Shown here: in pieces, positions 7,956 to 18,261 of the stretch
Layout: each line of letters starts with the position of its first letter
Position numbering within the stretch: the stretch's first letter is position 1
NCBI GenBank assembly: GCA_025464975.1
Contig: JAODMT010000017.1
Coordinates: forward strand, 62,001 to 126,000
Origin: Microbacteriaceae bacterium
Lineage (GTDB): Bacteria; Actinomycetota; Actinomycetes; Actinomycetales; Microbacteriaceae
DNA: 64,000 nt
Direction: 5' to 3'
The notes under the pieces: model-generated
Told to the model about the DNA's origin: nothing
Seen by the model: the letters and a program-made list of their open reading frames with translations, nothing else
Database searches by the model: none
Position numbers and translations under genes: made by a program

Positions 7956-9206
7956 CTACAGCAAGCGGCGCACCACGGCATCCGCGAGCAACCGCCCGCG
8001 CAGCGTCAACTCGAGCGATCCGCGTACCGCCGCCGCGCCATCCACTAGCCCGTCTGCGATTAGCCCGGCGATCGCCGTGCGGGCCGGCGCCTCAAGCTCC
8101 GCGATGGTCAGGCCGTCCCGAATCCGTGTGCCGAGCAGAATTCGCTCGACGCGGCGGGTCTCGGCGTCGAGGGTCTCCCGGCCCGCAGCCGGCGATAGCC
8201 CGGCGATGATTCGCTCGGCATACGCTGCGGGATGCTTCACGTTCCACCAGCGCACTCCTCCGACATGACTGTGCGCGCCCGGCCCGACCCCCCACCAGTC
8301 GTGACCCTGCCAATACGCGAGGTTGTGGCGAGAGCGGTGCTCGGCGAAGTCGACGTCGGCAGTCGGGCCGTCCGATCCCCTCGCCCAGTTGCTTACCTCG
8401 TACCATTCGTATCCCGCCGCGCTCAACAGCTCGTCGGCCAGCTCGTACATGTCGGCCTGAAGGTCCTCGTCGGGTTGGGCGACTTCACCGCGCCGGATCT
8501 GCCGGGCGAGCTTCGTGCCGTCCTCGACGATCAGCGAGTACGCCGACAGGTGATCCGGCGCCTGCGCGATCGCGTGTTCGAGAGACCGCCTCCACTGGTC
8601 AAGCGACTCCCCCGGCGTGCCATAGATGAGGTCGAGGCTCACATCGAGGCCCGCCGCGCGAGCCCACTCGACGACGAGCGGCACTCGCTCCGGGTCGTGC
8701 GTGCGCTCGAGGGTCGCGAGCACGCTCGGCACCGCGGACTGCATGCCGAACGAGACCCGAGTGAAGCCGGCCGCGGCGAGCGAACCGAGATATGCCGCAT
8801 CCACGGAATCGGGGTTAGCCTCGGTCGTCACCTCCGCGCCGGATTCGAGGCCCCACGTCGAACCGATCGCCGCGAGCATCGCGGCGAGGTCGGTGACCGG
8901 CAGCATGGTCGGGGTTCCGCCACCAAAGAAGACGGTGGACACCGGCCGGGCCGGTAATTCGGCTCGATTCAGGATGGCGCCGCCCAGCTTGATTTCGGCG
9001 ACCGCCTGACCGGCGTAGTCGGTGCGCTTGGCCCCGCGCAACTCGTCGGCCGTGTAGGTGTTGAAGTCGCAATAGCCGCACCGCACTCGGCAGAACGGCA
9101 CGTGCACGTAGATGCCGAGATTGCGGTCGGCTGCTCCGTCGACAACGGAGGAGGGAAGGGCGCCGTCAGCGGGGGCCGGATCGGCGAGGGGAAGGGCGCT
9201 TGGCAC
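7956..9206 (-). CDS. hemW: Radical SAM heme chaperone HemW
   Basis: Heme chaperone of the coproporphyrinogen-dehydrogenase-like radical SAM family. The 416-residue protein has the [4Fe-4S] motif CxxxCxxC (C39, C43, C46, in FCRVRCGYCDFNTY), the FFGGGTPTML SAM-binding loop and the C-terminal HemN domain. It lacks the extra N-terminal features of true oxygen-independent HemN. GTG 9206 has no Shine-Dalgarno; GAGAAT ends six bases upstream, implying a leaderless transcript. Neighbourhood with lepA is the conserved actinobacterial order, with a DUF1990 gene inserted between them. Confidence 0.93.
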   Translation of the reverse strand: MPSALPLADPAPADGALPSSVVDGAADRNLGIYVHVPFCRVRCGYCDFNTYTADELRGAKRTDYAGQAVAEIKLGGAILNRAELPARPVSTVFFGGGTPTMLPVTDLAAMLAAIGSTWGLESGAEVTTEANPDSVDAAYLGSLAAAGFTRVSFGMQSAVPSVLATLERTHDPERVPLVVEWARAAGLDVSLDLIYGTPGESLDQWRRSLEHAIAQAPDHLSAYSLIVEDGTKLARQIRRGEVAQPDEDLQADMYELADELLSAAGYEWYEVSNWARGSDGPTADVDFAEHRSRHNLAYWQGHDWWGVGPGAHSHVGGVRWWNVKHPAAYAERIIAGLSPAAGRETLDAETRRVERILLGTRIRDGLTIAELEAPARTAIAGLIADGLVDGAAAVRGSLELTLRGRLLADAVVRRLL

Positions 9207-9212
9207 TGACCG

Positions 9213-9218
9213 ATTCTC
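9213..9218 (-). promoter_or_regulatory. -10 element of hemW (leaderless)
   Basis: GAGAAT on the minus strand ends six bases before GTG 9206. Confidence 0.4.
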
Positions 9219-9245
9219 CCAGACTGCGCAGGGCGAAACGTGCGA

Positions 9246-9896
9246 TCAGGTGATCTGACCGGACAGCGACTCGAAGTAGCGGCGCGTATAGAAGCGCTGC
9301 GTCAGCAAAAGCACCGGGTAGACGAGCCACCAGAAAACATTTGCGGGTCGCGAGAATGCGCTGATCTCGAGCCACACCGATCCGTCTGGGGTCTGCTCGA
9401 CGATGAAAGACTCCTCGCCGCTCTCCGGATGCCCGGGCAGGGTTCCGTAGGCGAAGCCCTTGCGAGTGAGTTCGTCCACGACGTAGACCACCCGTGCCGG
9501 CGCCCGCACGCGGAATGGACCGAACGGGATGCCGAGCCGGACCGAATCCCCCGGCACGACAAACGAGGTTCCGTCTGGTCCGAACACGGTCTCATCCGCG
9601 ACCACCGAGGGAACCGGTGCCCCGGAATCGTCGAAGGCGACGGGAACGTAGGTATGGTCGGTGACGGATGCCGGGGCGTCGGCGATGTCCACGCGGAATC
9701 CGCTGTTCCGCTGGATGCCCCACGACATCACCGTCGTCCAGGCGTGCTCCCAGCGGGCGTCGCCATGCCCGACGCGGGTGCGCTGCTGGAACGGACGGAA
9801 TCCGGCCGGCGGGCGGATGAGCAGGTCGTGCGACTGGGTTGCGCCGATCGAGCCGTAGGTTACCGGCCGTTCCCAAATCGGTAGCCGCTTGCGCAT
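9246..9896 (-). CDS. DUF1990 family protein
   Basis: A 216-residue protein matching the DUF1990 pattern: VTYGSIGATQS near the N-terminus, the W-rich central strand RWEHAWTTVMSWGIQRNSGF, and GEESFIVEQTPDGSVWLEISAFSRP near the end. Residues 189-205 are hydrophobic (VFWWLVYPVLLLTQRFY). No enzymatic residues are recognisable and no role is established. The ATG at 9896 lacks an obvious ribosome-binding site. It stands alone between hemW and lepA, 66-75 bases from each stop or start. Confidence 0.85.
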   Translation of the reverse strand: MRKRLPIWERPVTYGSIGATQSHDLLIRPPAGFRPFQQRTRVGHGDARWEHAWTTVMSWGIQRNSGFRVDIADAPASVTDHTYVPVAFDDSGAPVPSVVADETVFGPDGTSFVVPGDSVRLGIPFGPFRVRAPARVVYVVDELTRKGFAYGTLPGHPESGEESFIVEQTPDGSVWLEISAFSRPANVFWWLVYPVLLLTQRFYTRRYFESLSGQIT

Positions 9897-9969
9897 CTAC
9901 CGCAGCCCGTTCGATGCGGACGGGTTCGTAGGTCTGTGCTCGGCCATCCGGCCATCCTAACGATTGGCG

Positions 9970-11820
<1,851 letters not shown>

Positions 11821-11941
11821 GCGTTCCTCTGGGTGTTCGTGGTGGGACGAGCCCGATCCGGTGCTGAAGCTCCCGGACACGGGTCGCGCCCTATTCTCCC
11901 ATGCTCCCGCGAAACTACATTCCGCCGGAACTCATCCCTCG

Positions 11942-13081
11942 TCAGGGCGCGGGAAGCCGCCGCAACCCCTCGAGCAGGTCCTCTTGTCGCGCCGCGAGAC
12001 AGATCCGGATCCACCCCTCGCCGGAGCGCCCGAACGCGCTGCCCGGCGCTACCGCAACCCGGTCGCGGATGAGAAAGTGTTCCGCCCACGCCGCGACGTC
12101 CCCGTTGGAAGCGAAACTGACATCCACCCAGAGGTAGAAGGCGCCGTTCGGGCGCAGGTACCGGATGCCTCGCCGGTCGAGCAGGTCACACGCCGCCTCG
12201 AGATTGGTTCGGTAGTGCTCCCGGGAGTCGGCGACGTGCTGGTGGTCTCCGGTGATCGCGGCAACAGCCGCGTACTGGTCCGGCATCCCGACGCAACTGA
12301 TCGCGGCCTCCTGCACGGTCCGCATGGTCGCGGCCAGCCCGGGCGGAGTCACGAGGTAACCAACCCTCGCCCCGGTCATCGCATACGTCTTGGACAGCGA
12401 GAACACGCTGAACACCCGGTCGTCCTCGTCGAGGCTCGCGATGCTCACGTGACGCTGTCCGTAGGTGAAGTACTCGTATACCTCGTCACTCACCACCCAG
12501 AGGTCATGCCGACGGGCGAAGTCGAGCAGGCCGCGCAGCTGCGACTCGTCGTACACGATGCCGAGCGGGTTGGACGGGGAATTGACGATGAGCACCCGGG
12601 TGCGCTCGGTCACGAGCCGTTCGAGTTCGTCGAGATCGGGTGCGAAGCCGCGATCGGGTCTCAGCGAGTACGGCACCGGCAGCGCCTCGAGCAGTCGCGC
12701 GTTCATCGTGAAGGTCGTGTAGCCCGGATCGGGGACGAGAACCTCGTCCCCGGCGCCGAGTAGCAGGCGCATCGCCTGAAACAGGCCCTGTGTCGCTCCC
12801 ATGGTGACCCAGACCTGTTCGACGTCCACGGTCATCCGGTTCTCGCGCGCGAGCTTCTCTGCGATTGCCGACCGCAGCGGGGCGATTCCGCCGTTTGCCG
12901 AGTAGTTGGTGAGATCGTCACGCCAGGCCTGCGCCCCTGCGGCGAGAATGTGTGGAGCGACGGGGCGATCGGGTTCCCCGACCCCGAGGGAGATCACGTC
13001 GTCCAGGTCGAGCGCGATCTCGTAGATGCGGCGAATTCCGGACGCGGGAACCGAGGCGATGTGCGAGGAAAGCGAAGGCAT
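11942..13081 (-). CDS. PLP-dependent aminotransferase (class I/II)
   Basis: A 379-residue fold-type I aminotransferase. Key residues are visible: GEPDRP at 35-40, NPLG at 171-174, SDEVY with the PLP-binding Asp199, and the Schiff-base Lys231 in SLSKTYAMTGARVGY. A conserved arginine near the C-terminus (WIRICLA) would bind the carboxylate. This is the aspartate/alanine-type aminotransferase group; the amino-acid substrate cannot be determined. It diverges from rpsT. TAGCCT ends six bases before the ATG, so it is probably leaderless. Confidence 0.87.
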   Translation of the reverse strand: MPSLSSHIASVPASGIRRIYEIALDLDDVISLGVGEPDRPVAPHILAAGAQAWRDDLTNYSANGGIAPLRSAIAEKLARENRMTVDVEQVWVTMGATQGLFQAMRLLLGAGDEVLVPDPGYTTFTMNARLLEALPVPYSLRPDRGFAPDLDELERLVTERTRVLIVNSPSNPLGIVYDESQLRGLLDFARRHDLWVVSDEVYEYFTYGQRHVSIASLDEDDRVFSVFSLSKTYAMTGARVGYLVTPPGLAATMRTVQEAAISCVGMPDQYAAVAAITGDHQHVADSREHYRTNLEAACDLLDRRGIRYLRPNGAFYLWVDVSFASNGDVAAWAEHFLIRDRVAVAPGSAFGRSGEGWIRICLAARQEDLLEGLRRLPAP

Positions 13082-13087
13082 GCTGTC

Positions 13088-13093
13088 AGGCTA
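13088..13093 (-). promoter_or_regulatory. -10 element of the aminotransferase gene (leaderless)
   Basis: TAGCCT on the minus strand ends six bases before ATG 13081. Confidence 0.5.
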
Positions 13094-13125
13094 TTACGGA
13101 CCAGACGAATCGCTCGCCGCCCAGA

Positions 13126-13154
13126 TTGCCGGATCGGTCCCACACTGGTAACGT
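13126..13154 (+). promoter_or_regulatory. Vegetative-type promoter of rpsT
   Basis: TTGCCG, a 17-base spacer, then TAACGT, giving a leader of roughly 115 bases before the GTG of rpsT. The leader could host the translational autoregulation known for S20 in enterobacteria, but no specific fold was established here. Confidence 0.6.
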
Positions 13155-13277
13155 TGCTGGTTGGCTTGCGCGCATCGTCCGGTCTCGGATGTTTCGCGAA
13201 TCGCAGCCCGGATCCTTATCCCAACGGACCGGATCGCGGCTGCCCTCAACTGTTCGAAACACACAGAAGGTAAAAAC

Positions 13278-13538
13278 GTGGCAAACATTAAGTCGCAGAT
13301 CAAGCGCATCGGCACCAACAAGAAGTCGCAGGACCGCAACAAGGCGGTCAAGAGCGAGGTCAAGACCGCTGTCCGCGCCGCGCGCGAGGCGATCGTCGCC
13401 GGCGACACCGCCAAGGCCGCAACCGCTCTCGCACTCGCGTCCAAGAAGCTTGACAAGGCTGCCAGCAAGGGCGTCATCCACAAGAACCAGGCGGCGAACC
13501 GCAAGTCGTCCATCGCCAAGCAGGTCGCTGCACTCTAA
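13278..13538 (+). CDS. rpsT: 30S ribosomal protein S20
   Basis: Primary 16S rRNA-binding protein of the 30S subunit. The 86-residue, lysine-rich protein begins [17 protein letters not shown] and ends [15 protein letters not shown], both diagnostic. The start is GTG 13278 with AGAAGG nine bases upstream; an upstream in-frame ATG at 13161 belongs to the untranslated leader. S20 genes often have non-AUG starts. Convergent holA follows after a repeat-containing hairpin region. Confidence 0.97.
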   Translation: MANIKSQIKRIGTNKKSQDRNKAVKSEVKTAVRAAREAIVAGDTAKAATALALASKKLDKAASKGVIHKNQAANRKSSIAKQVAAL

Positions 13539-13593
13539 ACTGCTTTACCCATCCGGGTCGTCGTCTCTCGCGAGGTGGCGGCCCGTTTCGGCT

Positions 13594-13637
13594 TAACGCC
13601 GACGAGCGGGGCCGACGAGCGGGGCCGACGGGCGTTA
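13594..13637. terminator. Hairpin with 13-bp tandem units between rpsT and holA
   Basis: TAACGCC (13594-13600) pairs with GGCGTTA (13631-13637, including the holA stop codon). The loop holds about two and a half copies of the 13-bp unit GCCGACGAGCGGG. Likely a bidirectional terminator. Confidence 0.55.
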
Positions 13638-14681
13638 GGTCGTGCCGCGCGTGCTGATGACGCCGATCATGCGCTCCAGGGCGAACACCGGATCCCGGCC
13701 GGCGCCCTTGATCGCCGCGTCGGTCTCCGCAAGTATCTCGATGCTTCGGCCAAGTCCTCGGTCATCCCAGCCCTGCAGGTCGCGTCGAGCCCGGTCGACC
13801 TGCCACGGGGCAAGTCCGAACTGCTGCGCGAGCTGGCCAGAGGCACCCCGCGCGCCGGAAATCTTGGCCATCGTTCGAAGCTTGCTCGCGAACGCCGCGA
13901 GAATCGGCACCGGATCTGCTCCCGAGGCCAGCGCATGCCGAAGCAGGATCAGCGACTCACCACGGCGGCCGGCGATCGCGACATCCGCGACTCGAAATGC
14001 GTTGGTCTCCACTCGACCGGAGTAATACTTCTCGACCGTCACCTCGGTGATCTCTTCGCTCGCATCTGCGATGAGCTGCTGGCACGCCGCCGCGAGCTCG
14101 GCAAGGTCGTCGGAAAACGCGGACGCGAGCGCGCGAAGGGCGCCAGCCGATATTCGTCGCCCCTCGATCGCGAACTCGGCCGCCGCGAATTCGAGCTTGT
14201 CGGAATCCTTCTTCAGCTCCGCGCAGGCAATCTCGATACCGCTTCCGAGACCAGCACGGATCGCGTCGAGCAGCTTCTTGCCGCGAACCCCGCCGCCGTG
14301 TCGCAGTACGAGGTAGGTGTCCTCCGCCGGCGAATCAAGGTAGGCAATGGTCTCGGCGATGAAGGCGTCGGTGCACTTCTCGACACCGCTCACCCGGATC
14401 ATCCGCGGCTCCCCGAATAGGGATGGGCTCGCGAGAGTCAGAAGTTGCCCGGGAGCGTAGCTGTCAGCCTCGAGGTCGCTGATCTCGATGCTCGGGTCTT
14501 CGGCGCGGAGGGTGTCGCGGAGCATGCGGATGGCTCGTTCGGCGAGGAACGACTCGGTTCCGGAGACGAGCACGACCGGCGCCGGTCTAACTTTGTCCCA
14601 GCTGAGCTGCGGGATCGACACGCTCGCCCTCGATGGCGCAGCTTTCGACCCCGAGCCCCGCGGCGCTGCCTTGCCTGCCAA
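13635..14681 (-). CDS. holA: DNA polymerase III subunit delta
   Basis: Clamp-loader subunit that opens the beta sliding clamp. The protein shows the HolA pattern: VVLVSGTESFLAERAIRMLRD near the start, ISDLEADSYAPGQLLTLASPSLFGEPRMI, and the C-terminal helical collar domain with LAQQFGLAPWQVDRARRDL. I favour TTG 14681 (348 residues) because GGAG stands five bases upstream; an in-frame GTG at 14726 (363 residues) has no ribosome-binding site. It converges on rpsT, as in many Actinobacteria. Confidence 0.9.
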   Translation of the reverse strand: MAGKAAPRGSGSKAAPSRASVSIPQLSWDKVRPAPVVLVSGTESFLAERAIRMLRDTLRAEDPSIEISDLEADSYAPGQLLTLASPSLFGEPRMIRVSGVEKCTDAFIAETIAYLDSPAEDTYLVLRHGGGVRGKKLLDAIRAGLGSGIEIACAELKKDSDKLEFAAAEFAIEGRRISAGALRALASAFSDDLAELAAACQQLIADASEEITEVTVEKYYSGRVETNAFRVADVAIAGRRGESLILLRHALASGADPVPILAAFASKLRTMAKISGARGASGQLAQQFGLAPWQVDRARRDLQGWDDRGLGRSIEILAETDAAIKGAGRDPVFALERMIGVISTRGTT

Positions 14682-14892
14682 CGAAACTCCCTCGGTGTGA
14701 ACTGGTTCAAGCGTAGCCGGACCCACCGGCGCTGCGGTGTGGCCCCCTGATGGTCCCTAGCGTTCGGTCCGTGACGGTGCGGACTCGACGCTTGTTTGTC
14801 CGACGCGTGCAGACGCATCCACCGACGCCGCCGAGGCGGGCGCTACCGGTCCGGTGTCACGTGGGTGCGCTGCGGTGTGAAATACTCTGCAT

Positions 14893-15258
14893 ATGCGCGC
14901 AGATACGAAGGTTTGTGGTCGGGAGCCCGACAGTCAGTACGTAGAACTCGCGGTCGAGGTATTCGCGATGCTTGCCGACGCCACTCGCGTTCGTCTAATC
15001 CTCGCCCTTCGCGACAGCGAGCTATCCGTAAATCACCTAGCCGACATCGTCGACAAGTCGCCGGCCGCGGTTTCGCAGCACCTCGCCAAACTCCGACTCG
15101 CGCACTTCGTCACCACCAGGCAGGAAGGCACTCGGGTCTTCTACCGGCTCGAGAACGAACACGCCAGCCAGCTTGTTGCAGACGCGATATTTCAAGCGGA
15201 GCACTCTCTCGGAGGAATCCCACGGCATCACCACGTGCAGAATGAGGCGACAGCGTGA
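14893..15258 (+). CDS. ArsR/SmtB-family metalloregulator
   Basis: A 121-residue winged-helix repressor of the ArsR/SmtB family. The HTH core VNHLADIVDKSPAAVSQHLAKL (about 50-71) is typical, and the C-terminal helix carries a histidine cluster GGIPRHHHVQ next to acidic residues, resembling alpha-5 metal sites of zinc/cobalt/nickel sensors. It overlaps the following CDF transporter by GTGA, so it almost certainly controls that efflux gene. AATACT lies six bases before the ATG and TCTGC/GCAGA arms span the start, a possible but weak operator. The metal is inferred to be Zn, Co or Ni. Confidence 0.9.
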   Translation: MRADTKVCGREPDSQYVELAVEVFAMLADATRVRLILALRDSELSVNHLADIVDKSPAAVSQHLAKLRLAHFVTTRQEGTRVFYRLENEHASQLVADAIFQAEHSLGGIPRHHHVQNEATA

Positions 15259-16355
15259 GCGCTCCGCACGCTGGTCACCACAACGACGAACTCGAGCACG
15301 ACCACCCGCACGGTCACGAGCACTCGCACGATCACGAGCACCCGCACGATCACGAGCACGGCCACTCGCACGACCACGACCACGACCACTCGCACGGCGG
15401 CCATTCTCACCCGACGGGAATCAAGGGCTTATTTTACGGTCTGTTCGTTCCCCATAGCCACGATGCCGCCGACTCGATCGACGATGCGTTGGAGGCAAGC
15501 ACCCAGGGTGTGCGGGCTCTGAAGATCAGTCTGTTCGTGTTGCTCGGAACGACGCTGCTGCAATTCGTCGTCGTGCTCATCAGCGGCTCCGTCGCCCTGT
15601 TCGCCGATACAATTCACAACTTCTCGGATGCTCTGACGGCAATCCCCCTCTGGGTCGCGTTCGCGCTCGGTCGCCGCGTCGCCACGAAGCGCTATACCTA
15701 CGGGTTCGGTCGGGCCGAAGATCTTGCCGGCCTTTTCATCATCGCGGTCGTCGCCATCTCTGCTGTCGTCGCCGCCTACCAATCCGTCGAACGCTTCTTC
15801 AATCCGCAACCCCTCCACAACCTCTGGTGGGTCATCGCGGCCGGCCTCGTCGGGTTCGCCGGCAACGAAATCGTGGCGATCTACCGCATCCGAGTCGGAA
15901 GCAAGATCGGCTCCGCCGCCCTGGTCGCCGATGGAGTTCATGCCCGAATCGACGGATTCACGTCACTCGCGGTCGTCATCGGCGCCGGTGGCGTCATGCT
16001 CGGCTTCCCGCTTGCCGACCCCGTCGTCGGCCTGCTTATCTCGGCGGCGATCATCGTGCTGCTGTGGGGAACAGTGCGTAGTATCGGCCGCCGCCTGATG
16101 GATGGGATCGAGCCGGAGCTACTCGATCGCGCCCGCGGTGCGCTCGAGCGCACCCCGGGAGTGTTGTCCGTGTCCGGGTTACAGCTGCGTTGGATCGGTC
16201 ATCGCCTGCAGGGAGCGGCGACCATCATCGTCGCCGACACAGCACTCTCCGTCGCGGAAACGACAGCGCACCGGGCCGAGCTCGAACTCGCTCACGCGCT
16301 CCCAAATCTCGACGACATGGCCATCCGGACGGTCACAGCGCCCTCATCACGCTAG
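15255..16355 (+). CDS. Cation diffusion facilitator (Zn/Co/Cd-type) with His-rich N-terminus
   Basis: A 366-residue proton-driven metal efflux pump. The first 52 residues contain 22 histidines alternating with acidic residues, then come six membrane segments. Two copies of the HxxxD metal site are present: HNFSD in the second helix and HARID in the fifth. The cytoplasmic C-terminal domain has the ferredoxin-like fold (DMAIRTVTA at the end). The GTG start overlaps the ArsR stop by four bases. A 44-bp stretch around 15740-15783 recurs near 29 kb (see findings). Confidence 0.93.
   Translation: MSAPHAGHHNDELEHDHPHGHEHSHDHEHPHDHEHGHSHDHDHDHSHGGHSHPTGIKGLFYGLFVPHSHDAADSIDDALEASTQGVRALKISLFVLLGTTLLQFVVVLISGSVALFADTIHNFSDALTAIPLWVAFALGRRVATKRYTYGFGRAEDLAGLFIIAVVAISAVVAAYQSVERFFNPQPLHNLWWVIAAGLVGFAGNEIVAIYRIRVGSKIGSAALVADGVHARIDGFTSLAVVIGAGGVMLGFPLADPVVGLLISAAIIVLLWGTVRSIGRRLMDGIEPELLDRARGALERTPGVLSVSGLQLRWIGHRLQGAATIIVADTALSVAETTAHRAELELAHALPNLDDMAIRTVTAPSSR
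15290..15412 (+). repeat. Low-complexity CAC/GAC-rich coding repeat
   Basis: Short near-repeats of the CACGAGCACTCGCACGATCACGA type encode the His/Asp/Glu-rich tail of the CDF pump. It is coding low-complexity sequence, not a CRISPR or integrated array. Confidence 0.8.
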
Positions 16356-16358
16356 AGG

Positions 16359-16387
16359 CGGACCGTGGCGGCAATACCGCCAGTCCG
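16359..16387 (+). terminator. Hairpin after the CDF gene
   Basis: CGGAC and TGGCGG pair with CCGCCA and GTCCG around a CAATA loop with a two-base bulge, followed by TTGTCC. It starts three bases after the CDF stop. Confidence 0.6.
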
Positions 16388-16411
16388 TTGTCCCTGGCTC
16401 CTTTCGGTTTC

Positions 16412-16636
16412 TTAGTCTTTGGGGCCCGTTCCTGATCGCACCGACGTTGCGGGCCGCCGTAGGGCGTACTGGACGTAGGCGACGGCTACGGCAGCGAGAT
16501 CGTCAGGTGTGGACGGCAAAGCGTCCACCGCCGCGAGCGATTCGGCGAGCTCCCGGTAACCTACGGCCGCGACCGCCGAGAGCACCGGGGCGCAGTCGGG
16601 GTTGTGGCGGTACGGCAGTTCGAGTACGGCGCGCAC
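16412..16636 (-). CDS. Small hypothetical protein, possibly a gene remnant
   Basis: A 74-residue frame with amino-acid-like composition (ELPYRHNPDCAPVLSAVAAVG, DDLAAVAVAYVQYALRRP). The open frame continues upstream of GTG 16636 to about 16715 with protein-like sequence (STFHNGNLSAAL) but no start codon, so this may be the C-terminal relic of a longer gene. I do not recognise the family. There is no clear ribosome-binding site. Confidence 0.35.
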   Translation of the reverse strand: MRAVLELPYRHNPDCAPVLSAVAAVGYRELAESLAAVDALPSTPDDLAAVAVAYVQYALRRPATSVRSGTGPKD

Positions 16637-16825
16637 CAGCGCCGCACTCAGATTCCCGTTGTGGAACGTCGAGGTTGATACGGACCGCCGACTCCAATGG
16701 ACACCGCTAACATCATGAAACTAGTGTGAGCACCGTTTCAGGTCATAGCCAACGCAGGAGTGGATCCCTGGCATGTCGAGCGACCTCTCTCTCAGCCTCG
16801 GCGAGACACCGAAATCGGACGCGGT

Positions 16826-17078
16826 TTACTCGCTTGTTCGGCAACACATTCTCAGGCAACCGATCGTGTGAACCTTTCCATTGCCCCCGTGCAGGGGCCA
16901 CGTCAAGATTGGTTCTGAGACCTCTTAACCTGTGATCGGAGCCGTTCCTCATGACCAACCTCGCCCGCACTCCCTTGCGACCGCGCAAAGAGAATCGGCG
17001 GCTCCTTGTGGATCCTCCCGATCGTGAGAATCGCCCGGATCGTGATCGGATTCGTCGTGCTTCGCTTCGTCAGACGCG
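16826..17078 (+). pseudogene. Decayed 5' copy of the HdeD-like gene (relic A)
   Basis: This stretch aligns over about 250 bases with 24283-24530, the upstream region and start of the intact HdeD-like gene. Shared marks are the CCATTGCCCCCG hairpin, GTGATCGGAGCC, an ATG at 16951, ATCGGCGGCTCCT and GATCGTGATCGG. The coding part is frameshifted within the first 20 codons and homology stops near 17078, so it cannot encode HdeD. A second relic lies on the other side of the hydrolase gene. Confidence 0.75.
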
Positions 17079-17269
17079 AACAGCCGGTTCGTGCGCGTTC
17101 GCGTTGACGGGTACGAACCGCTGAGAAGGACGATTAGGAGAGGAAAGCCTCGACCCGGCGCCGTACTCAACGCTACCTGATGGCCGAACGCAAGAACGTG
17201 AGGAGCCAACGGCTGCACGATGTCGCGGGCTCGCGCGGAAAGACAAACACCACCAGAAAGGAAAGCACT

Positions 17270-18091
17270 ATGCCGTATGTCACCACGTCCGATGGGACCG
17301 AGATCTACTACACCGACCAGGGTTCCGGGCAACCTATCGTCCTGAGTCACGGCTGGCCGCTTAGCTCGGACGCCTGGCAGGTCGAACTGAAGGTGTTCGC
17401 GGATGCCGGATACCGCACGATCGCACACGATCGGCGCGGTCACGGTCGCTCGGCGAAGACCTACACCGGCAATGACATGACTACCTATGCGAAAGACCTC
17501 GCCGAACTCGTCGAGCACCTCGATCTGCACGACGTCATCCTCATCGGCCATTCAACGGGGGGCGGCGAAGTCGTGCGCTATGCGGCGCAATTCGGCCGCG
17601 GTCGGGTCGCGAAAGTCATCACCGCGGGTGCCGTGCCGCCGATCATGGTCAAGTCCGACGCAAATCCGGAGGGAACGCCCATCGAAGTGTTCGACAGCAT
17701 CCGGGAGGGTGTGCTGAAAGACCGTTCGCAGTTCTTCAAAGACCTGGCCATGTCGTTCTACGGGTTCAATCGGAACGGCGCTCAGACTTCTCAAGGTGCG
17801 ATCGACGATTTCTGGCGGCAGGGGATGCTGGTGAATCTGGCCGCCGCCTACGACTGCGTCAAGGCGTTCAGTGAAACAGACCAGACCGACGATCTGAAAG
17901 CCCTCGACGTGCCGATCATGATCGCGCACGGCGACGACGACCAGATCGTTCCAATCGGGGCCGCAGCCGAGAAGTCGATCAAGCTGGTCAAGGACGGCAC
18001 CCTGAAGCTATACCCGGGTGCGCCGCACGGCATCTTCGGGGCCTATCAAGAGCAGCTCGACCGCGACATTCTCGAGTTCATCCGGGCGTAG
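17270..18091 (+). CDS. Alpha/beta hydrolase (non-heme chloroperoxidase / arylesterase type)
   Basis: A 273-residue hydrolase. It has the nucleophile elbow GHSTGGGE with Ser near residue 98, an oxyanion segment LSHGWPLSSDAW, the acid in IMIAHGDDDQIVP and the catalytic His in PGAPHGIF. This is the cofactor-free haloperoxidase/perhydrolase-esterase subgroup; the native substrate is unknown. ATG 17270 follows GAAAGGAAAGC. It is flanked on both sides by relics of an HdeD-like gene, suggesting it was inserted into or shuffled with a duplicated segment. Confidence 0.88.
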   Translation: MPYVTTSDGTEIYYTDQGSGQPIVLSHGWPLSSDAWQVELKVFADAGYRTIAHDRRGHGRSAKTYTGNDMTTYAKDLAELVEHLDLHDVILIGHSTGGGEVVRYAAQFGRGRVAKVITAGAVPPIMVKSDANPEGTPIEVFDSIREGVLKDRSQFFKDLAMSFYGFNRNGAQTSQGAIDDFWRQGMLVNLAAAYDCVKAFSETDQTDDLKALDVPIMIAHGDDDQIVPIGAAAEKSIKLVKDGTLKLYPGAPHGIFGAYQEQLDRDILEFIRA

Positions 18092-18096
18092 TGCAT

Positions 18097-18148
18097 CGGA
18101 TGGGTGGATAAGTACGTCGTGCGGCCGATTCACTCATCCGATACCGAC
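18097..18148 (+). terminator. Stem-loop after the hydrolase gene
   Basis: ATCGGATGGGTG pairs with CACTCATCCGAT around a loop of roughly 28 bases. Probable terminator, without a clean T run. Confidence 0.4.
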
Positions 18149-18261
18149 GGTCGCATCGTGTGTGATGTCACCAACAGATACGGACAACATAACTGCCTCC
18201 TCAAGTTGGCGTCTAACCGCGAGGATCTCTCCTAGTACCGAACGCGGATCGGAAGACCACT

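Noticed and set aside
14750-14892. Possible small ORFs between holA and the ArsR gene
   Set aside because: Short, arginine-rich frames without start signals; the stretch is the upstream region of the regulator.
15290-15412. Short repeated CACGAGCAC units resembling a CRISPR
   Set aside because: They encode the His-rich tail of the CDF pump, with no spacers of uniform size or cas genes nearby.
16712-17269. A functional HdeD gene before the hydrolase
   Set aside because: The homology to 24283-24530 is real but the frame is broken within 20 codons and the rest of the gene is absent.
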